Numbered from the stretch's first letter, positions 42,507 through 53,728 are shown. The stretch is 64,000 bases of DNA from Distichodus sexfasciatus (GCA_032718565.1 JAVGVS010000396.1:62001-126000), one strand, 5' to 3'. The notes: generated from the sequence alone by a model not told the origin. Numbers and translations: made by a program.

Positions 42507-43180
42507 GTGAGTGTGTTGGTGTGTTGTCTAGAATTCAGAAGTCTTGAAGTTTCTTGAAAGAACTGGAGAGAGCTGCTGTTTTGTGCACGTTGCTTTTGTT
42601 TCGAGCAAAGGTCAAAGTACACCCTGATTAAATGGTTATAGACAAGCCCTTTATTACCCGTTACTCTGCTAAAGTCCCCCCACTCCCCAAGGGTAGTTGT
42701 GTAACATGCTAGTTGTGTAGCAAGGGTGGTTGTGTAACATGCTAATTGTGTAGCAAGTGTAGGTGTGTAACATGCTAATTGTGAAGCAAGTGTAGTTATG
42801 TAGCATGCAAATTGTGTAGCAAGTGTTGTTATGTAGCATGCTAATTATGTAGCAAGTGTAGTTATGTGGCATGCTAATTGTGTAGCAAGTGTAGTTATGT
42901 AGTATGCTAATCGTGTAGCAAGGGTAGTTATGTAGCATGCTAATTGTATAGCAAGGGTAGTTGTGTAACATGCTAATTGCGTAGCAAGTGTAGTTGTGTA
43001 GCATGCTAATCGTGTAGCAAGGGTAGTTGTGTAGCGTGCTAATTGTGTAGCAAGGGTAGTTATACTGTTAATTGATTATCATCGAATTTTTCTTTTTGTT
43101 CATGTCTGCATAAACAGTTTGTTTGTCCGTAGTCTAGGAAAAGTAGTCAGCGGATGTTAACAATAACCTCTGATTTCAAG
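42507..43180 (+). other. camsap1: camsap1 intron 3
   Basis: 674-bp intron, over half of it a 33-bp minisatellite (42691-43064). Acceptor cctctgatttcaag. Confidence 0.75.
42691..43064. repeat. Minisatellite, 33-bp unit, ~11 copies
   Basis: Unit gggtagttgtgtaacatgct + aattgtgtagcaa, in register at 42691 and 43021 (ten units apart). Because 33 is a multiple of three, the minus strand stays open as an 11-aa peptide repeat; this is not a gene. Confidence 0.93.
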
Positions 43181-43261
43181 GTGAACCTGAAAATGCAAGA
43201 GATCACAGAAAAGGAACACAAAGTCAAGCAGCACCTGTTGGACTCTCCCAGCCACCAGAAG
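43181..43261 (+). CDS. camsap1: camsap1 exon 4
   Basis: 81 nt. Reads VNLKMQEITEKEHKVKQHLL then DSPSHQK, matching human. Acceptor ctgatttcaag; donor gtacct. Phase 0 both ends, so downstream cassettes can be included or skipped without frame change. Confidence 0.97.
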
Positions 43262-43562
43262 GTACCTCCCGCTTCCATCATTCTCTTCCCTTACTAACTT
43301 TCTGAAACTAACAATAGCAAAAAACCTGACTATGTTGGCTCAGAGCATAAAATCTCTTGACTGTATCAGAGATGAGATCTTGTGTGAAAGATCTCCACTA
43401 CCACCAATCCCTTTCTTTCTGTGTCTATTTCTCTCGTTGTGTTCTGGAGCCTGCTAGAGTTGCCAGTTTTTATTTCTTCTCTTCTCTGACTGTTACATTC
43501 CTGTCTGCTCCCCCCTCCCGTCTCTCTCCCTCTAACCTCCTCCCTCCTCGCTACTTGGATAG

Positions 43563-43595
43563 TCTCCCTCAAAGTGGTATTGGAAGCTAGTACCT
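43563..43595 (+). CDS. camsap1: camsap1 cassette microexon, 33 nt (SPSKWYWKLVP)
   Basis: Pyrimidine-rich acceptor (ctccctcctcgctacttggatag) and strong donor gtaagt flank an 11-codon open exon reading SPSKWYWKLVP. The same peptide occurs at this position in CAMSAP-family isoforms, before the VRYRRE segment. Phase 0 both ends; likely alternatively spliced. Confidence 0.88.
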
Positions 43596-43974
43596 GTAAG
43601 TTGGCTGCCAGTGCGACTGTCTCCACCTCCGCACGCATTAGTTATGTGTTGATGTGTGCACATTTAAACTCCCACCATCACCACCATCCAGGCCTCGCTT
43701 TCTTTTGGCTTTGCACAGAATCACTTTGGTAGACCACCACGCACGATAAAATGCAAACCCAATCTGCTTTTTTTTTTTCCTGTCCGGAATTTATGCAGTA
43801 TGAGCTTACCTCACTCTAGTAACAAGGAAACCTCTATGTGCCCTCACAGCTTCTTCCACGCTCTCAGCTTTAACATACATGGCAGGCATCGCTTCACTCT
43901 CCATCCCACTTTTTCTGTCAACCTTTATCATTCCTTACTCACTCACTTGCTCAATTGGCTGTTTGTCCCTGCAG

Positions 43975-44034
43975 CCTGATCCCATGCTCACGCTGACCCA
44001 TTGCATGCTGGAGCCTGTGGAGTGTCCACACGCG
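43975..44034 (+). CDS. camsap1: camsap1 probable cassette exon, 60 nt
   Basis: Acceptor ggctgtttgtccctgcag, donor gtacga. 20 open codons reading PDPMLTLTHCMLEPVECPHA. Phase 0 both ends, between exons that join directly without it. Not in the canonical human protein as I know it; probably an alternative exon. Confidence 0.65.
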
Positions 44035-44584
44035 GTACGATGCCCCTTCATTGTCCATCCTCATCCTGCTCTAACTCCTCACTCACCTCCAGCTCTATAT
44101 TGTGACTAGATTTAGACTGTGTTGTAGAGAGATTAGATTTTTAGCCCTGTAGATCAAGGCTGACCGTTCGGGACGGTAGTGGGCCAGTCTGCAAACTCCT
44201 AGTAATGCCTTGTTCGAACGGACAGCCTTGAGTAGGTGTTTGGTGTTAGTAGAGCCAGTTAGTGCACCTGTATTTTCTTTGAGTACTTTAAGCGATGTCT
44301 TGTCAGTTTGTGCTCTGGGTGTTCTTTAAGTAAACGTTGCTTCTAACCGCAGGTATTTGCTTGTTTTGCCAGTGTGCTGATACAGATGTAGTATTTGTTC
44401 TTTTGGCTTGGCTTGAAGTTGTTTTTAATGAATTCTTGGCTTTATTTTGTCGTCTTCTAGTAATCCATTCATGGTAACTAATCTAGTTTGTATGGCAAAT
44501 TACACCATATTTTTTATTTGTAAAAATAATTGATTTTAATAATGAATGTATTGGTCCACCCTTAGATGATCTAGACGTTGTTAC

Positions 44585-44903
44585 TCGGGGTGTAAATCAC
44601 AATACAATCTATTGATTCAACGATACAATGTTTGTCCATATTACACAGTTTGCCATAATACAGTGATGAGACAGTATCTGATTTAACACAGTCACTTTGA
44701 TCCATATCAAATTACAAAAAACAACTATTATATCTTTTTATATCATTTTTATTCGTATAACAAAACCAGCTGACGTTTCCATGTTTGCTTGGTAAGGGAA
44801 GTTACAGTATGTATGATGTCTGAACGATGAATCTATTTTGGATCGATATTATGGACGTGTTGCTCTTTGAATCAATGTAGATCAAAGTATCGTAACACCC
44901 TTA
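44585..44903. mobile_element. hAT-type MITE, 8-bp TSD
   Basis: TSD gttgttac at 44577-44584 and 44904-44911, perfect. Ends tcggggtgtaaatcacaata and gtatcgtaacaccctta, imperfect inverted. 319 bp. Internal similarity to 1795-2160. Confidence 0.8.
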
Positions 44904-44954
44904 GTTGTTACTAAAGTTGCCCAGCACCTTGTGACTGTGTTCTTCTATGTCCAG

Positions 44955-45096
44955 GTGCGCTACAGGCGGGAACATGCCTCCGGCCGCCATCTGCCCCACT
45001 TCCCCCTGCTGCAGGATCTGATGAGGGATGTGTGTGATGGTGCTGCCCTGCTTGCTGTGGTCCACTACTACTGCCCAGACCTGATGAAACTTGAGG
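44955..45096 (+). CDS. camsap1: camsap1 exon 7: start of CH domain
   Basis: 142 nt. Reads VRYRREHASGRHLPHFPLLQ, DLMRDVCDGAALLAVVHYYC and PDLMKLE. Calponin-homology fold start (DGAALLAVVHYYCP). Donor gtagat; Asp codon split 1/2. Confidence 0.97.
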
Positions 45097-46087
45097 GTAG
45101 ATGTTTTTTACACATTTACTGCACTCCCTACGAATTGTGTATCTGTAAGGTGTTACTGAGCTTTTCTAGAACGGTTGATTTCAGCGTTTCAAGTAACAAC
45201 TTGACTTATAGCTGCTAGTCAAGCCCATGGTTGAATGCAACTTGTTAGTTACTTTAACTAATTAAAAGACGTTTTTAGTTCAGGAAGCTTCTCACGTAAG
45301 AATGAATTGCTAATGCTTAATGAGTTTTTCCTTAAAACCTTCATCCATTGGTCTTGCATGGACTGTTCGTCCCTTAAGTCATGTTCTTTAAATGCACTTA
45401 CTTCACTTCCCTGCATTTTAACCACAAACCATTTGGGATCATTCTTTATTTATTTATTTATTTATTTATTTTTAACTCAAAACAGATTGCTATATATTTC
45501 TACACAGGTCTAAATTAGACTTCTTTCCAATGTCCAAAATAGGCAGGTGGCTAACTAGCTTTGGCCTGTGAGATGTTACATCCTTAAGCTGTGCATCAGG
45601 TCATGTTACGTAACAAGCTACATTTAGAATGCAGAATGGCTTCTAATCCTTAACATACATGAATAACGCTAATCGTAGTGCTTTTAATATATGTGTGCAT
45701 TGTTTAAAGTGACAGCAGCATGAAAAAGATTTTTATTTTTGCTACTTTTTTGATTGGTGTCCCTTCGGTCTTCTAATTTATACACCCGTCATTACGGTGA
45801 ACTCATTTGCCAAACAGAGCAGAGGGTCCTGCATCCAGCATCCACTGCATGTGTATAGCATTTTTCTGGATTCCCATGCCATTAGTTTACCCACTGCTAT
45901 CCCCGTAAGTGCTTTCCCCTCAGATGACCTTCTGGACTGAACTGTGGCTGTTTGGAATTTCCGTTCCAAATAGCTCAACCTTTAAGCAAATATTGACTGA
46001 ATTTTCGAGTGATGTGGAGTTCTCTTTTCATAAATGTCGCATGCCAGAAGAGCACATGTGTGCTAAGCCTTATCTTTCCTTGTGTAG
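45097..46087 (+). other. camsap1: camsap1 intron 7
   Basis: 991-bp AT-rich intron with an (ATTT)n run at ~45445-45473. Acceptor tatctttccttgtgtag. No gene. Confidence 0.65.
45445..45473. repeat. (ATTT)n microsatellite
   Basis: About seven ATTT units. Confidence 0.85.
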
Positions 46088-46227
46088 ATATTTGCTTGAA
46101 GGAGGTCACCTCAATAGCAGACAGCCTGTATAACATTCAGCTGCTGAAGGAGTTTGCCAACGAATACCTTAATAAAGGTTTTTATTTAACACTAGAAGAC
46201 ATGCTGTATGCCCCTCCTGAGCTCAAG
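46088..46227 (+). CDS. camsap1: camsap1 exon 8: CH domain
   Basis: 140 nt. Reads ICLKEVTSIADSLYNIQLLK, EFANEYLNKGFYLTLEDMLY and APPELK, matching human CH-domain helices. Donor gtaaga, phase 0 out. Confidence 0.98.
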
Positions 46228-46323
46228 GTAAGACAGAGATCACATTTTTTTTTCCTTCTGTGACGGATCGGCTCATTTGTTCTGTTCGTCCATAGCTGTT
46301 TTTCCCCCCTGTTCATTTTTCAG

Positions 46324-46420
46324 CACAATCTGATGGTCTTCATTGCTGAACTCTTCTGGTGGTTTGAGGTTGTGAAACCCGAGTTTGTTCAGCCAAGGGA
46401 TGTCCAGGATTTGAAGGATG
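46324..46420 (+). CDS. camsap1: camsap1 exon 9: end of CH domain
   Basis: 97 nt after a 96-bp intron. Reads HNLMVFIAELFWWFEVVKPE then FVQPRDVQDLKD. Donor gtgaga; Ala codon split 1/2. Confidence 0.98.
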
Positions 46421-46512
46421 GTGAGAGAGATTTTCTTTTGAAAATGCCTTTTCAAGTTTGTCTTGCTGGAAGGATGAAAACCATTGTACGCCTTTGATTA
46501 TATTTAACCCAG

Positions 46513-46681
46513 CAAGAGCACTGACACAGTCAAAGAGCTCGCGACCCTCTGTGCCCATCTCCAATGCTACCAAAAGGAGTTTCCTGCTCTCACCTGGTGG
46601 GGCTGATCCCTCTCATCCTGTTCCGAGCAGCCCAGAAGTGTGTAACAGGTACTTCCTGCACCCTGAGGAATCTGACCCTCT
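46513..46681 (+). CDS. camsap1: camsap1 exon 10
   Basis: 169 nt after a 92-bp intron. Reads RALTQSKSSRPSVPISNATK, RSFLLSPGG and NRYFLHPEESDP, matching human RPPVPISNATKRSF and YLHPEEPE. Donor gtaagt. Confidence 0.97.
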
Positions 46682-47383
46682 GTAAGTTGTGAAAGCCCTC
46701 TTTTCCCTCACACACAAACCTTTCATCTGAACAGCTTTTCTTAAATAGCAGAGTTGATCTGTTGACTTCATTTCATCTGTGCTTTTCCACATCAGCTGCT
46801 TGGTAAAACCTTTTGGAAGGAGATTATGTTGCATTTTTTTGTACAACTCACTGCTTTGTTGAACTGGTTGTGACCAGATTTTTGAGATTATTCTGTCTGG
46901 GAGGTGTGTTCATTAGGTATTTCAATAAAATACTTTTTGACTAAAATAGTTCCTCAAAGTCTGTATAATAAGCTTGCTAAAACCATTTTGATTTATGGCT
47001 TGCACACTGGATATTTATCATTCTGCATTCCTTTTAAGAAGCGCAGTGATGCTTGTATGGTTTTATTTGGGAGATGCAGCCAGAACTCTCCTAACTTGCA
47101 AGCAGAGAAAAAAAGCTTTTACAATGTCCCGTTTGGATGTTCCAAATTTCTTGTTTTAAACTTGTCTGTACCTGTGGCCTGTCAGGTTGAGAGGTCAATT
47201 TGCTTAACAAAAGGCGTTAATTAGGGCAATCCAAACACTGCTTGTCTATATTTGTCCAGTCACATGGAAAATGCATCGTGTCAGTTACGATTAGATTTTT
47301 GGGCCTCACCAGACGCGGGTGTCTTTTGCCCTAATTCAGTGCTTTGGATGTCTGCCAACAAAGTGTTCTGCTTTCTGTTTCAG
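46682..47383 (+). other. camsap1: camsap1 intron 10
   Basis: 702-bp AT-rich intron with no recognised element. Acceptor ttctgctttctgtttcag. Confidence 0.65.
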
Positions 47384-47475
47384 TAATAAGGGGAGTTCCA
47401 GCTTTAGTCCCTCTCATCCACTCCTACCCCTGAGACAGAAACAACAGAAAACTCAGCAGGGAGAGGACACCTCAG
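47384..47475 (+). CDS. camsap1: camsap1 exon 11
   Basis: 92 nt. Reads NKGSSSFSPSHPLLPLRQKQ then QKTQQGEDTS, matching human FSPSHPLLPLRQKQQK. Donor gtagga. Confidence 0.97.
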
Positions 47476-49154
47476 GTAGGATGCAAGTCTCCCAGCTTCT
47501 TGGCCTAGAAAAATGTGCATATGGGATGCTCCAATCAGATCTAGTCATCCAAAGCTGCTCCAAGCAGACATCTGACAGTTCGGGGGAAACGTTTTTGCAC
47601 CTAAACTCATTCATGTTATATTGAAACTGTCTCAAGGATACTGTTTATTTTTACAGGTTGACTGTACAATATACAGTAAGCGCATCTCCATAGTGCACGT
47701 ATAAGACACTAATCAATTATTTGTAAGAATCATACATTAGATTCGTAAAGCATCTATTACATCTTTAAATGAATAACATAACTTAATACACATTAATAGC
47801 ATGGTAGTTATCAGTGTTGGGAAAGCTACTTTGGAAATGTAATGCGTTACAATTACAATCTAAAATGTCATAGTAGTGTAACTATTTCAATTACTTAAAC
47901 AAAGTAATGTAACTAATTACATTTGATTACTTTTGGATTACTTTTCTACATTTTGAATGAATTTTCTCAACCGTCAGCCATTTTCAGTTTTTGAAACCTG
48001 GTTAACCTTACAGCATTACTCAACACTGACTGCTGTCAAAATCCTTTTACACTCCCTCAACACAGCCACAGCCGTGACGGACTTCAACACCTCAACACTG
48101 CTTTACTGTGAGATCATGCTGATATTTGAATATCTATGCCTGCTAAATCAAATGTTTGACATTCAACATTTGGTGAACATCACTGAATAAGCAGTTGTCT
48201 GTTGGTGTGGGATTGATTGTGCGTATAGTATCTGCTCACTACAGCTAATTTTTATTTCCTGCAATGGGCTAGTTCCTATCTGGCATTGCAGGCCTCCTCG
48301 CAACTGCAGCTCAGACCGCTTGTAGGCTGTAGATCCAGCAGCAAGTGGGTGTTGCAAATTCAAACATGATAAGAGAACCAATTAGACATATCGGAATAGT
48401 ATCAGACTTTCAGCTGTAAATGGAGGATGTTGTGCACAAGAAAACATGGCAAAACAATATTATTAAACATATAGCCAATGTTTCTGCAGAAGATATTGAG
48501 ATGTAACTGAAATTGTAATCCTGAATATTTCCTGAAAGTAACTGTAATGTAATTACACATTTTTTCAAAGTAATGTAACTGCTTACTGTTACTTTTATTT
48601 TGTAATTAAATTACGTAATTTTGTTACACGTAACTCATTACTCCCCAACACTGGTAGTTATGCAACCTCAAAATGCAATATTATACAGGGTGCAAATTAG
48701 CATTAAAGCAAATACCTTTGATACACAATATCTTAAATATATATTCATTGTTTTTAGAACTGTTGGAAAATAATACCTAAATAATACCTTAAAGGACTTA
48801 AATACCTAAAGCTGTGTGTAACAATACAGACGTGAAAGTTGAAAGTTTTGTTACATTTGTTACTATTACCTAATGCAGTTACAGGAAATAAGGTTGCTGA
48901 AAACCACATGTTAAAAAGTAATAAAACTTGAGTGTTGAGAACAGATAAACCATGTTGTGGTCATGCGATTGCATCAGAAGCTTTAATATTTTAGTGCAAA
49001 TTTAGAAATGTTTAGACCATTCAGAGCTCAAATAGTCCAGCTTGCAGTGAGTTGGTCAGTAGTGTTTGATTGCTCCCCACAGACATTAAGCACAGGAGCT
49101 TTTAGCTGCATGAAAGAAGATATAACTGACTGATTTTGACCTCTTTCGTAACAG
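47476..49154 (+). other. camsap1: camsap1 intron 11
   Basis: 1679-bp intron; half is a hAT element (47812-48653). The rest is AT-rich with no gene. Confidence 0.7.
47812..48653. mobile_element. hAT-type element, TIR CAGTGTTGGG, 8-bp TSD
   Basis: Left end cagtgttgggaaagctac, right end actccccaacactg. TSD gtagttat at 47804-47811 and 48654-48661, perfect. Subterminal gtaatgtaact/gcgttac motifs are typical of a widespread fish family. 842 bp; no intact transposase. Confidence 0.88.
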
Positions 49155-49233
49155 CCTGTAGAAACCGTTCGAATTCTCTGACACAAGAAAGTCACTCTCG
49201 GGGGTCTGTGGGTTTGTCGGACAAAAGACAGAG
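49155..49233 (+). CDS. camsap1: camsap1 exon 12
   Basis: 79 nt. Reads CRNRSNSLTQESHSRGSVGL then SDKRQR, matching human HRSNSLTRVD. Acceptor tcgtaacag, donor gtaaga. Confidence 0.95.
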
Positions 49234-49321
49234 GTAAGAGAAAGCGTTAAATTTGCATTATATTGTGTGGTTTAGTGTGCATTATTTGACTAATGTTGAT
49301 ATCCAACCTGTCTCTAACCAG

Positions 49322-51581
49322 GCCGCTGTCTCAGCTGAATCGCTACGTTCTTCACTGTGCCACAGACAGCGACGCAGACTTGGTTTCAGGCGACAGCGCA
49401 AGCCTGACATGCTCCATCAGCGAGGACAGCCTGGCCTCTACCGTCACGCCGAAGCACCAGACCCATCCGGGCACGGGAGGTCCTCGGCGGGTCAATGGTC
49501 ATAACTTGCTGGGGAACGTTAACCTCGACGAGGAGGACGAGATGGTAACCATTCTCAAGCCAGAGTCGTCAAAGAACGACATTACTCTGTCGAGCTCCGT
49601 GGGCGGCCCTGGCACCACCCCGGTTGCAAAACCCAGTGCTTGGGGAAGGCAAGAAGAGGACGATTGCAGAACTGCCAGTTTCTACCTGGAACCGCTGATG
49701 CCTGCTGTCCTTAAACCAGCAAAAGAAAAGTCCATATGCCTAAACAAAGAGGAGGAGTCTGGTGAGGTGCGGCAGCGTGGCTCTGCTCGGAGGGTGGGCA
49801 GCAGTGTGGAGGGTCCTGGTGCGTCATCCAGACGGAGACCTCCAAACAGCCTTAACCGGACCTTCAACGCCAGCTCGGACCTCGAGATCAATTTGGAGAC
49901 CAAACCCGACGAGCCTGTGCCTACGCCTCCAGGCCCGACTCATGCCTTCAGACCGGTGGTCGCGAGTAGCATGGAGTTGCCTGTTGACCACACTCCTGGA
50001 TTCTACCTGCATTCGTCAGTGCCTGAGGACAAGAGGTCTGTCCAAGCTTGGGGTGCGTTGTCCGATCCCGAGCAGGAAACCATTGCAGAGACCCTCGAAG
50101 AGCAAGATGCCGAGCTAACCAAGGAGCTGCATCCAAGCAAGAAGCAGTTCTGCGGAGGTGACGGCGACGAGGAGTCCGCAAAGCTCAGAGAAGACATGAG
50201 TGTGAAGGAGCACGAGGACAAGGATGAGGGAAGCCGATGCTCCAGCCCCGGCCTCAGCGTCCAGTCTCAGGTCAGCAGTGCGGCCAGTGGTAGTGTGAGA
50301 ATGACCAGCTTCGCCGAGCGGAAGATGCAGCGGTTTGGCAGCAACCAAGATATTCGCTCCAGCAACAGCAGCTCGCAGAGGACCACGCCGGATGGCTCGG
50401 AGAGCTGCCCTCTGCCCCTTACTTCCTGGCGCATGAAGAGGGACCAGAGTCCCACGCAGCAGGGCAAGGACAGTGCCAACATGCTGGCGTCCGAACTGGT
50501 GCAGCTGCACATGCAGCTCGAGGAGAAACGGCGTGCCATTGAGAGCCAGAAAAAGAAGATGGAGTTCTTGTGCGCCAGGCAGAGACTCAAACTCGGCAAA
50601 GCCGCCTTTCTGCACATCGTTAAGAAGGGGAAGAGCGACACCCTCCCTCAACCCTTGAAATCAGACCCCTCGAGAGACGGGCAGAATCGCAACGGCGATA
50701 AAGATAGGGCCTCCAAAGACGACTCCTGCCTTGATGCGTTGAAGGACGGAGAGAAGGGCAGCGAAGAGCCAGAGAAAGCGTCCCGCGAGTGGGACAGCGC
50801 CGCCGCGATACCAAGTGCCTTAGACGCAGACGAAGAAATAGACCTCAATGAGTGCAACCGCTCTATCGAGTTGCTCAATGAGGCTATCAGCAGCATTCAG
50901 CAGCAAATGATGCAGCTGTCTGTACAGCAGGACCTATTAATGAAGCAAAACCTCCACTCACCGTCGGGTGCCGCCCCGTCGACCTATGGCGAGCGGGGAA
51001 ATGGGGCAGAGCCAAAAGTCCGTGCTGCCATCCATTTTGTGGAGCCCAGCGGCAGCCCCGTAGTCCGGAAGCCCCCCAAGCTCACCTCAGCACGGTCCCG
51101 CTCCAAGCCCTCCGAGCTCAAGTTGTCCAAAGAGAACAGCAAAGGGCAGAAAATCACTTTGGCCACTCCAGTCGACAGCCCCACCTCTAGAGCCAGTCCA
51201 GGGTGCAGGACCCCCAGAGTGGACCCCGAGACAATCAGCCAAGACGACAAGACCCCGAAAAACTCTGTGTTCTACCTTGATAATGAAGACAACTTGCGTT
51301 CGGTGTCGAGGGAGCCAAGTTCTGGAGCTCTCGTCTCGACCTTTAATGAAGAGGTGTCCAGAACACCTGCGAACCCTGACGGTACGTTCGACAGTGGTCC
51401 CGGACTTGAAAAAGTCTTGCCCGAGGAACAGCTCGACAGCACGAGGAACAAGGGCAGTCTGATCGAGGTAGACCTGTCAGACCTGGCAGCCCAGTCGGAC
51501 GATGGCGGTACCACTGTGCTGGAGGTCAGCACAGACTGCGTTGACGGAGATAAGAAAGCAGGCATGGGCTTCTTCTTCAAG
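49322..51581 (+). CDS. camsap1: camsap1 exon 13 (2.26-kb central exon)
   Basis: 753 open codons. Mostly low-complexity, charged and Ser/Pro-rich, with conserved islands: ISEDSLASTVTP, FYLEPLMPAVLKPAKEK, EESAKLREDMSVKEHEDKDE, VRMTSFAERKMQRF, the coiled coil SELVQLHMQLEEKRRAIESQ with LGKAAFLHIVKKGK, the NECNRSIELLNEAISSIQQQ segment, FVEPSG, and LIEVDLSDL near the end (GFFFK). Much of the middle is diverged from human, as is usual for this region. Donor gtatgg, phase 0. Confidence 0.97.
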
Positions 51582-51895
51582 GTATGGACTTATGTTCCAC
51601 GTTATTCATTGGAAGAAATGCAGTTTGATATTTTTGTCTAAACTCAGCTAGGGAAACAACGACGTAAAAATGCAGGACCATGCCGTGGCTTTACCATTAG
51701 AGTGAAAGTGATGCTGTGTGGGTTATGCGGTTAATGCGGAAATGTAAGTTGCCAGACACGACCAGGACGATATTTATTGTAATAAATACCGTCCTTTTGG
51801 TCATTTAGGTTTACTTTTAGCCAGGGTGGGGGATAGAGTGAGGATCTTTGATTCCTTTGACTTTTTTTTTTTCCTTTTTTTTTCCCGCACTGCAG
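51582..51895 (+). other. camsap1: camsap1 intron 13
   Basis: 314-bp intron with a strong T-rich polypyrimidine tract before the acceptor (ctttttttttttcc...cactgcag). Confidence 0.75.
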
Positions 51896-52032
51896 GATGA
51901 GCAGAAGGCAGAAGATGAATTGGCCAAAAAGCGAGCAGCGTTTCTCCAGAAGCAGCAGAAGAAGGCAGAGGAGTCACGACTCCGCAAACTGCAGCTGGAG
52001 GCTGAGAGTGAGCTTAAGAGAGATGAAGCCAG
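51896..52032 (+). CDS. camsap1: camsap1 exon 14: coiled coil
   Basis: 137 nt. Reads DEQKAEDELAKKRAAFLQKQ, QKKAEESRLRKLQLEAESEL and KRDEA; a charged single helix nearly identical to human. Donor gtacgc. Confidence 0.98.
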
Positions 52033-52226
52033 GTACGCTTCCTTAGCCCACACGTGTGGAGCAAATGCCTAATCAGAGAAGCAGAGATAACCGATGGCTG
52101 ATATTGCAGGCGGCTCTTCGTTACATGCAAGATGAGTGACAACCTGCTAGATCAGGGGGTTTTCAACCGCTGGTGTTAAGAACTGTTTGGGGCAATGGGA
52201 CTAGTGGTCTTAGAACATAATAAATG

Positions 52227-53728
52227 TACAAACCCGATTCCAAAAAAGTTGGGAAACTGTACAAACTGTGAATAAAAAAGGAATGCAATGATGTGGAAGT
52301 TTCAAATTTCAATATTTTATTCAGAATACAACATAGATGACATCAAATGTTTAAACTGAGAAAATGTATCATTTTAAGGGAAAAATAAGTTGATTTTAAA
52401 TTTCATGGCATCAACACATCTCAAAAAAGTTGGGACAAGGCCATGTTTACCACTGTGTGGCGTCCCCTCTTCTTTTTATCACAGTCTGCAAACGTCTGGG
52501 ACTGAGGAGACAAGTTGCTCAAGTTCAGGAATAGGAATGTTGTCCCATTCTTGTCTAATACAGGCTTCTAGTTGAGCAACTGTCTTAGGTCTTCTTTGTC
52601 GCATCTTCCTCTTTATGATGCGCCAAATGTTTTCTATGGGTGAAAGATCTGGACTGCAGGCTGCCCATTTCAGTACCCGGATCCTTCTTCTACGCAGCCA
52701 TGATGTAGTAATTGATGCAGTGTGTGGTCTGGCATTGTCATGTTGGAACATGCAAGGTTTTCCCTGAAGGAGACGACGTCTCGATGGGAGCGTATGTTGT
52801 TCTAGAACTTGGATATACCTTTCAGCATTGATGGTGCCTTTCCAGATGTGTAAGCTGCCCATGCCACACGCACGCATGCAACCCCATACCATCAGAGATG
52901 CAGGCTTCTGAACTGAGCGCTGATAACAACTTGGGTTGTCCTTGTCCTCTTTAGTCCGGATGACATGGCGTCCCAGTTTTCCAAAAAGAACTTCAAATTT
53001 TGATTCGTCTGACCACAGAACAGTTTTCCACTTTGCCACAGTCCATTTTAAATGAGACTTGGCCCAGAGAAAATGCCTGCGCTTCTGGATCATGTTTAGA
53101 TATGGCTTCTTTTTTGACCTATAGAGTTTTAGCCGGCAACGGCGAATGGCACGGTGGATTGTGTTCACCGACGAGGGGCATCCAGTATGGTTTTCCGGCC
53201 TTGACCCTTACGCACAGAGATTGTTCCAGATTCTCTGAATCTTTGGATGATATTATGCACTGTAGATAATGATAACTTCAAACTCTTTGCAATTTTTCTC
53301 TGAGAAACTCCTTTCTGATATTGCTCCACTATTTTTCGCTGCAGCATTGGGGGAATTGGTGATCCTCTTCCCATCTTGACTTCTGAGAGACACTGCCACT
53401 CTAAGAGGCTCTTTTTATACCCAGTCATGTTGCCAATTGACCTAATAAGTTGTAAATTGGTCCTCCAGCTGTTCCTTATATGTACCTTTAACTTTTCCAG
53501 CCTCTTATTGCTACCTGTCCCAACCTTTTTGGAATGTGTAGCTCTCATGAAATCCAAAATGAGCCAATATTTGGCATGACATTTCAAAATGTCTCACTTT
53601 CAACATTTGATATGTTATCTATATCCTATTGTGAATAAAATATAAGTTTATGAGATTTGTAAATTATTGCATTCCTTTTTTATTCACAATTTGTACAGTG
53701 TCCCAACTTTTTTGGAATCGGGTTTGTA
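52227..53728 (-). mobile_element. Tc1/mariner transposon (defective)
   Basis: Flanked by TA (52227-52228, 53727-53728). The outer ends acaaacccgattccaaaaaa / ttttggaatcgggtttgt are inverted repeats. A second internal pair (tcaaaaaagttgggaca ~52421, tgtcccaacctttttggaa ~53516) gives the IR/DR layout seen in Tc1-like elements such as Sleeping Beauty. Carries a frameshifted transposase on the minus strand. Confidence 0.92.
52479..53374 (-). pseudogene. Tc1-like transposase, frameshifted
   Basis: N-terminal frame (from about 53374) has the helix-turn-helix DNA-binding part (QYQKGVSQRKIAKSLKLSLS, STVHNIIQRFRESG) and stops at ~53165 after ILDAPRR. The catalytic half continues in another frame (229 aa) with WSDESKFEV, MFQHDNARPH and SPDLSPIENIW; 34 residues lie between the second Asp and the Glu (DD34E). 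One frameshift near 53165 separates the two. Coded on the opposite strand to camsap1. Confidence 0.9.

Larger units (their letters stand above)
43262..44954 (+). other. camsap1: camsap1 region between exons 4 and 7 (cassettes and hAT MITE)
   Basis: 1693 bp holding two phase-0 cassette exons (43563-43595, 43975-44034) and a hAT MITE (44585-44903). Acceptor for the next constitutive exon: tgttcttctatgtccag. Confidence 0.7.

Noticed and set aside
42669..43004. 114-codon minus-strand frame of 11-aa repeats
   Set aside because: Translation of a 33-bp minisatellite in an intron.
42691..43064. CRISPR-like regular repeat array
   Set aside because: Contiguous tandem units with no unique spacers, in a eukaryotic intron.
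50115..50651. 178-codon minus-strand open frame
   Set aside because: Antisense to camsap1 exon 13, no homology.
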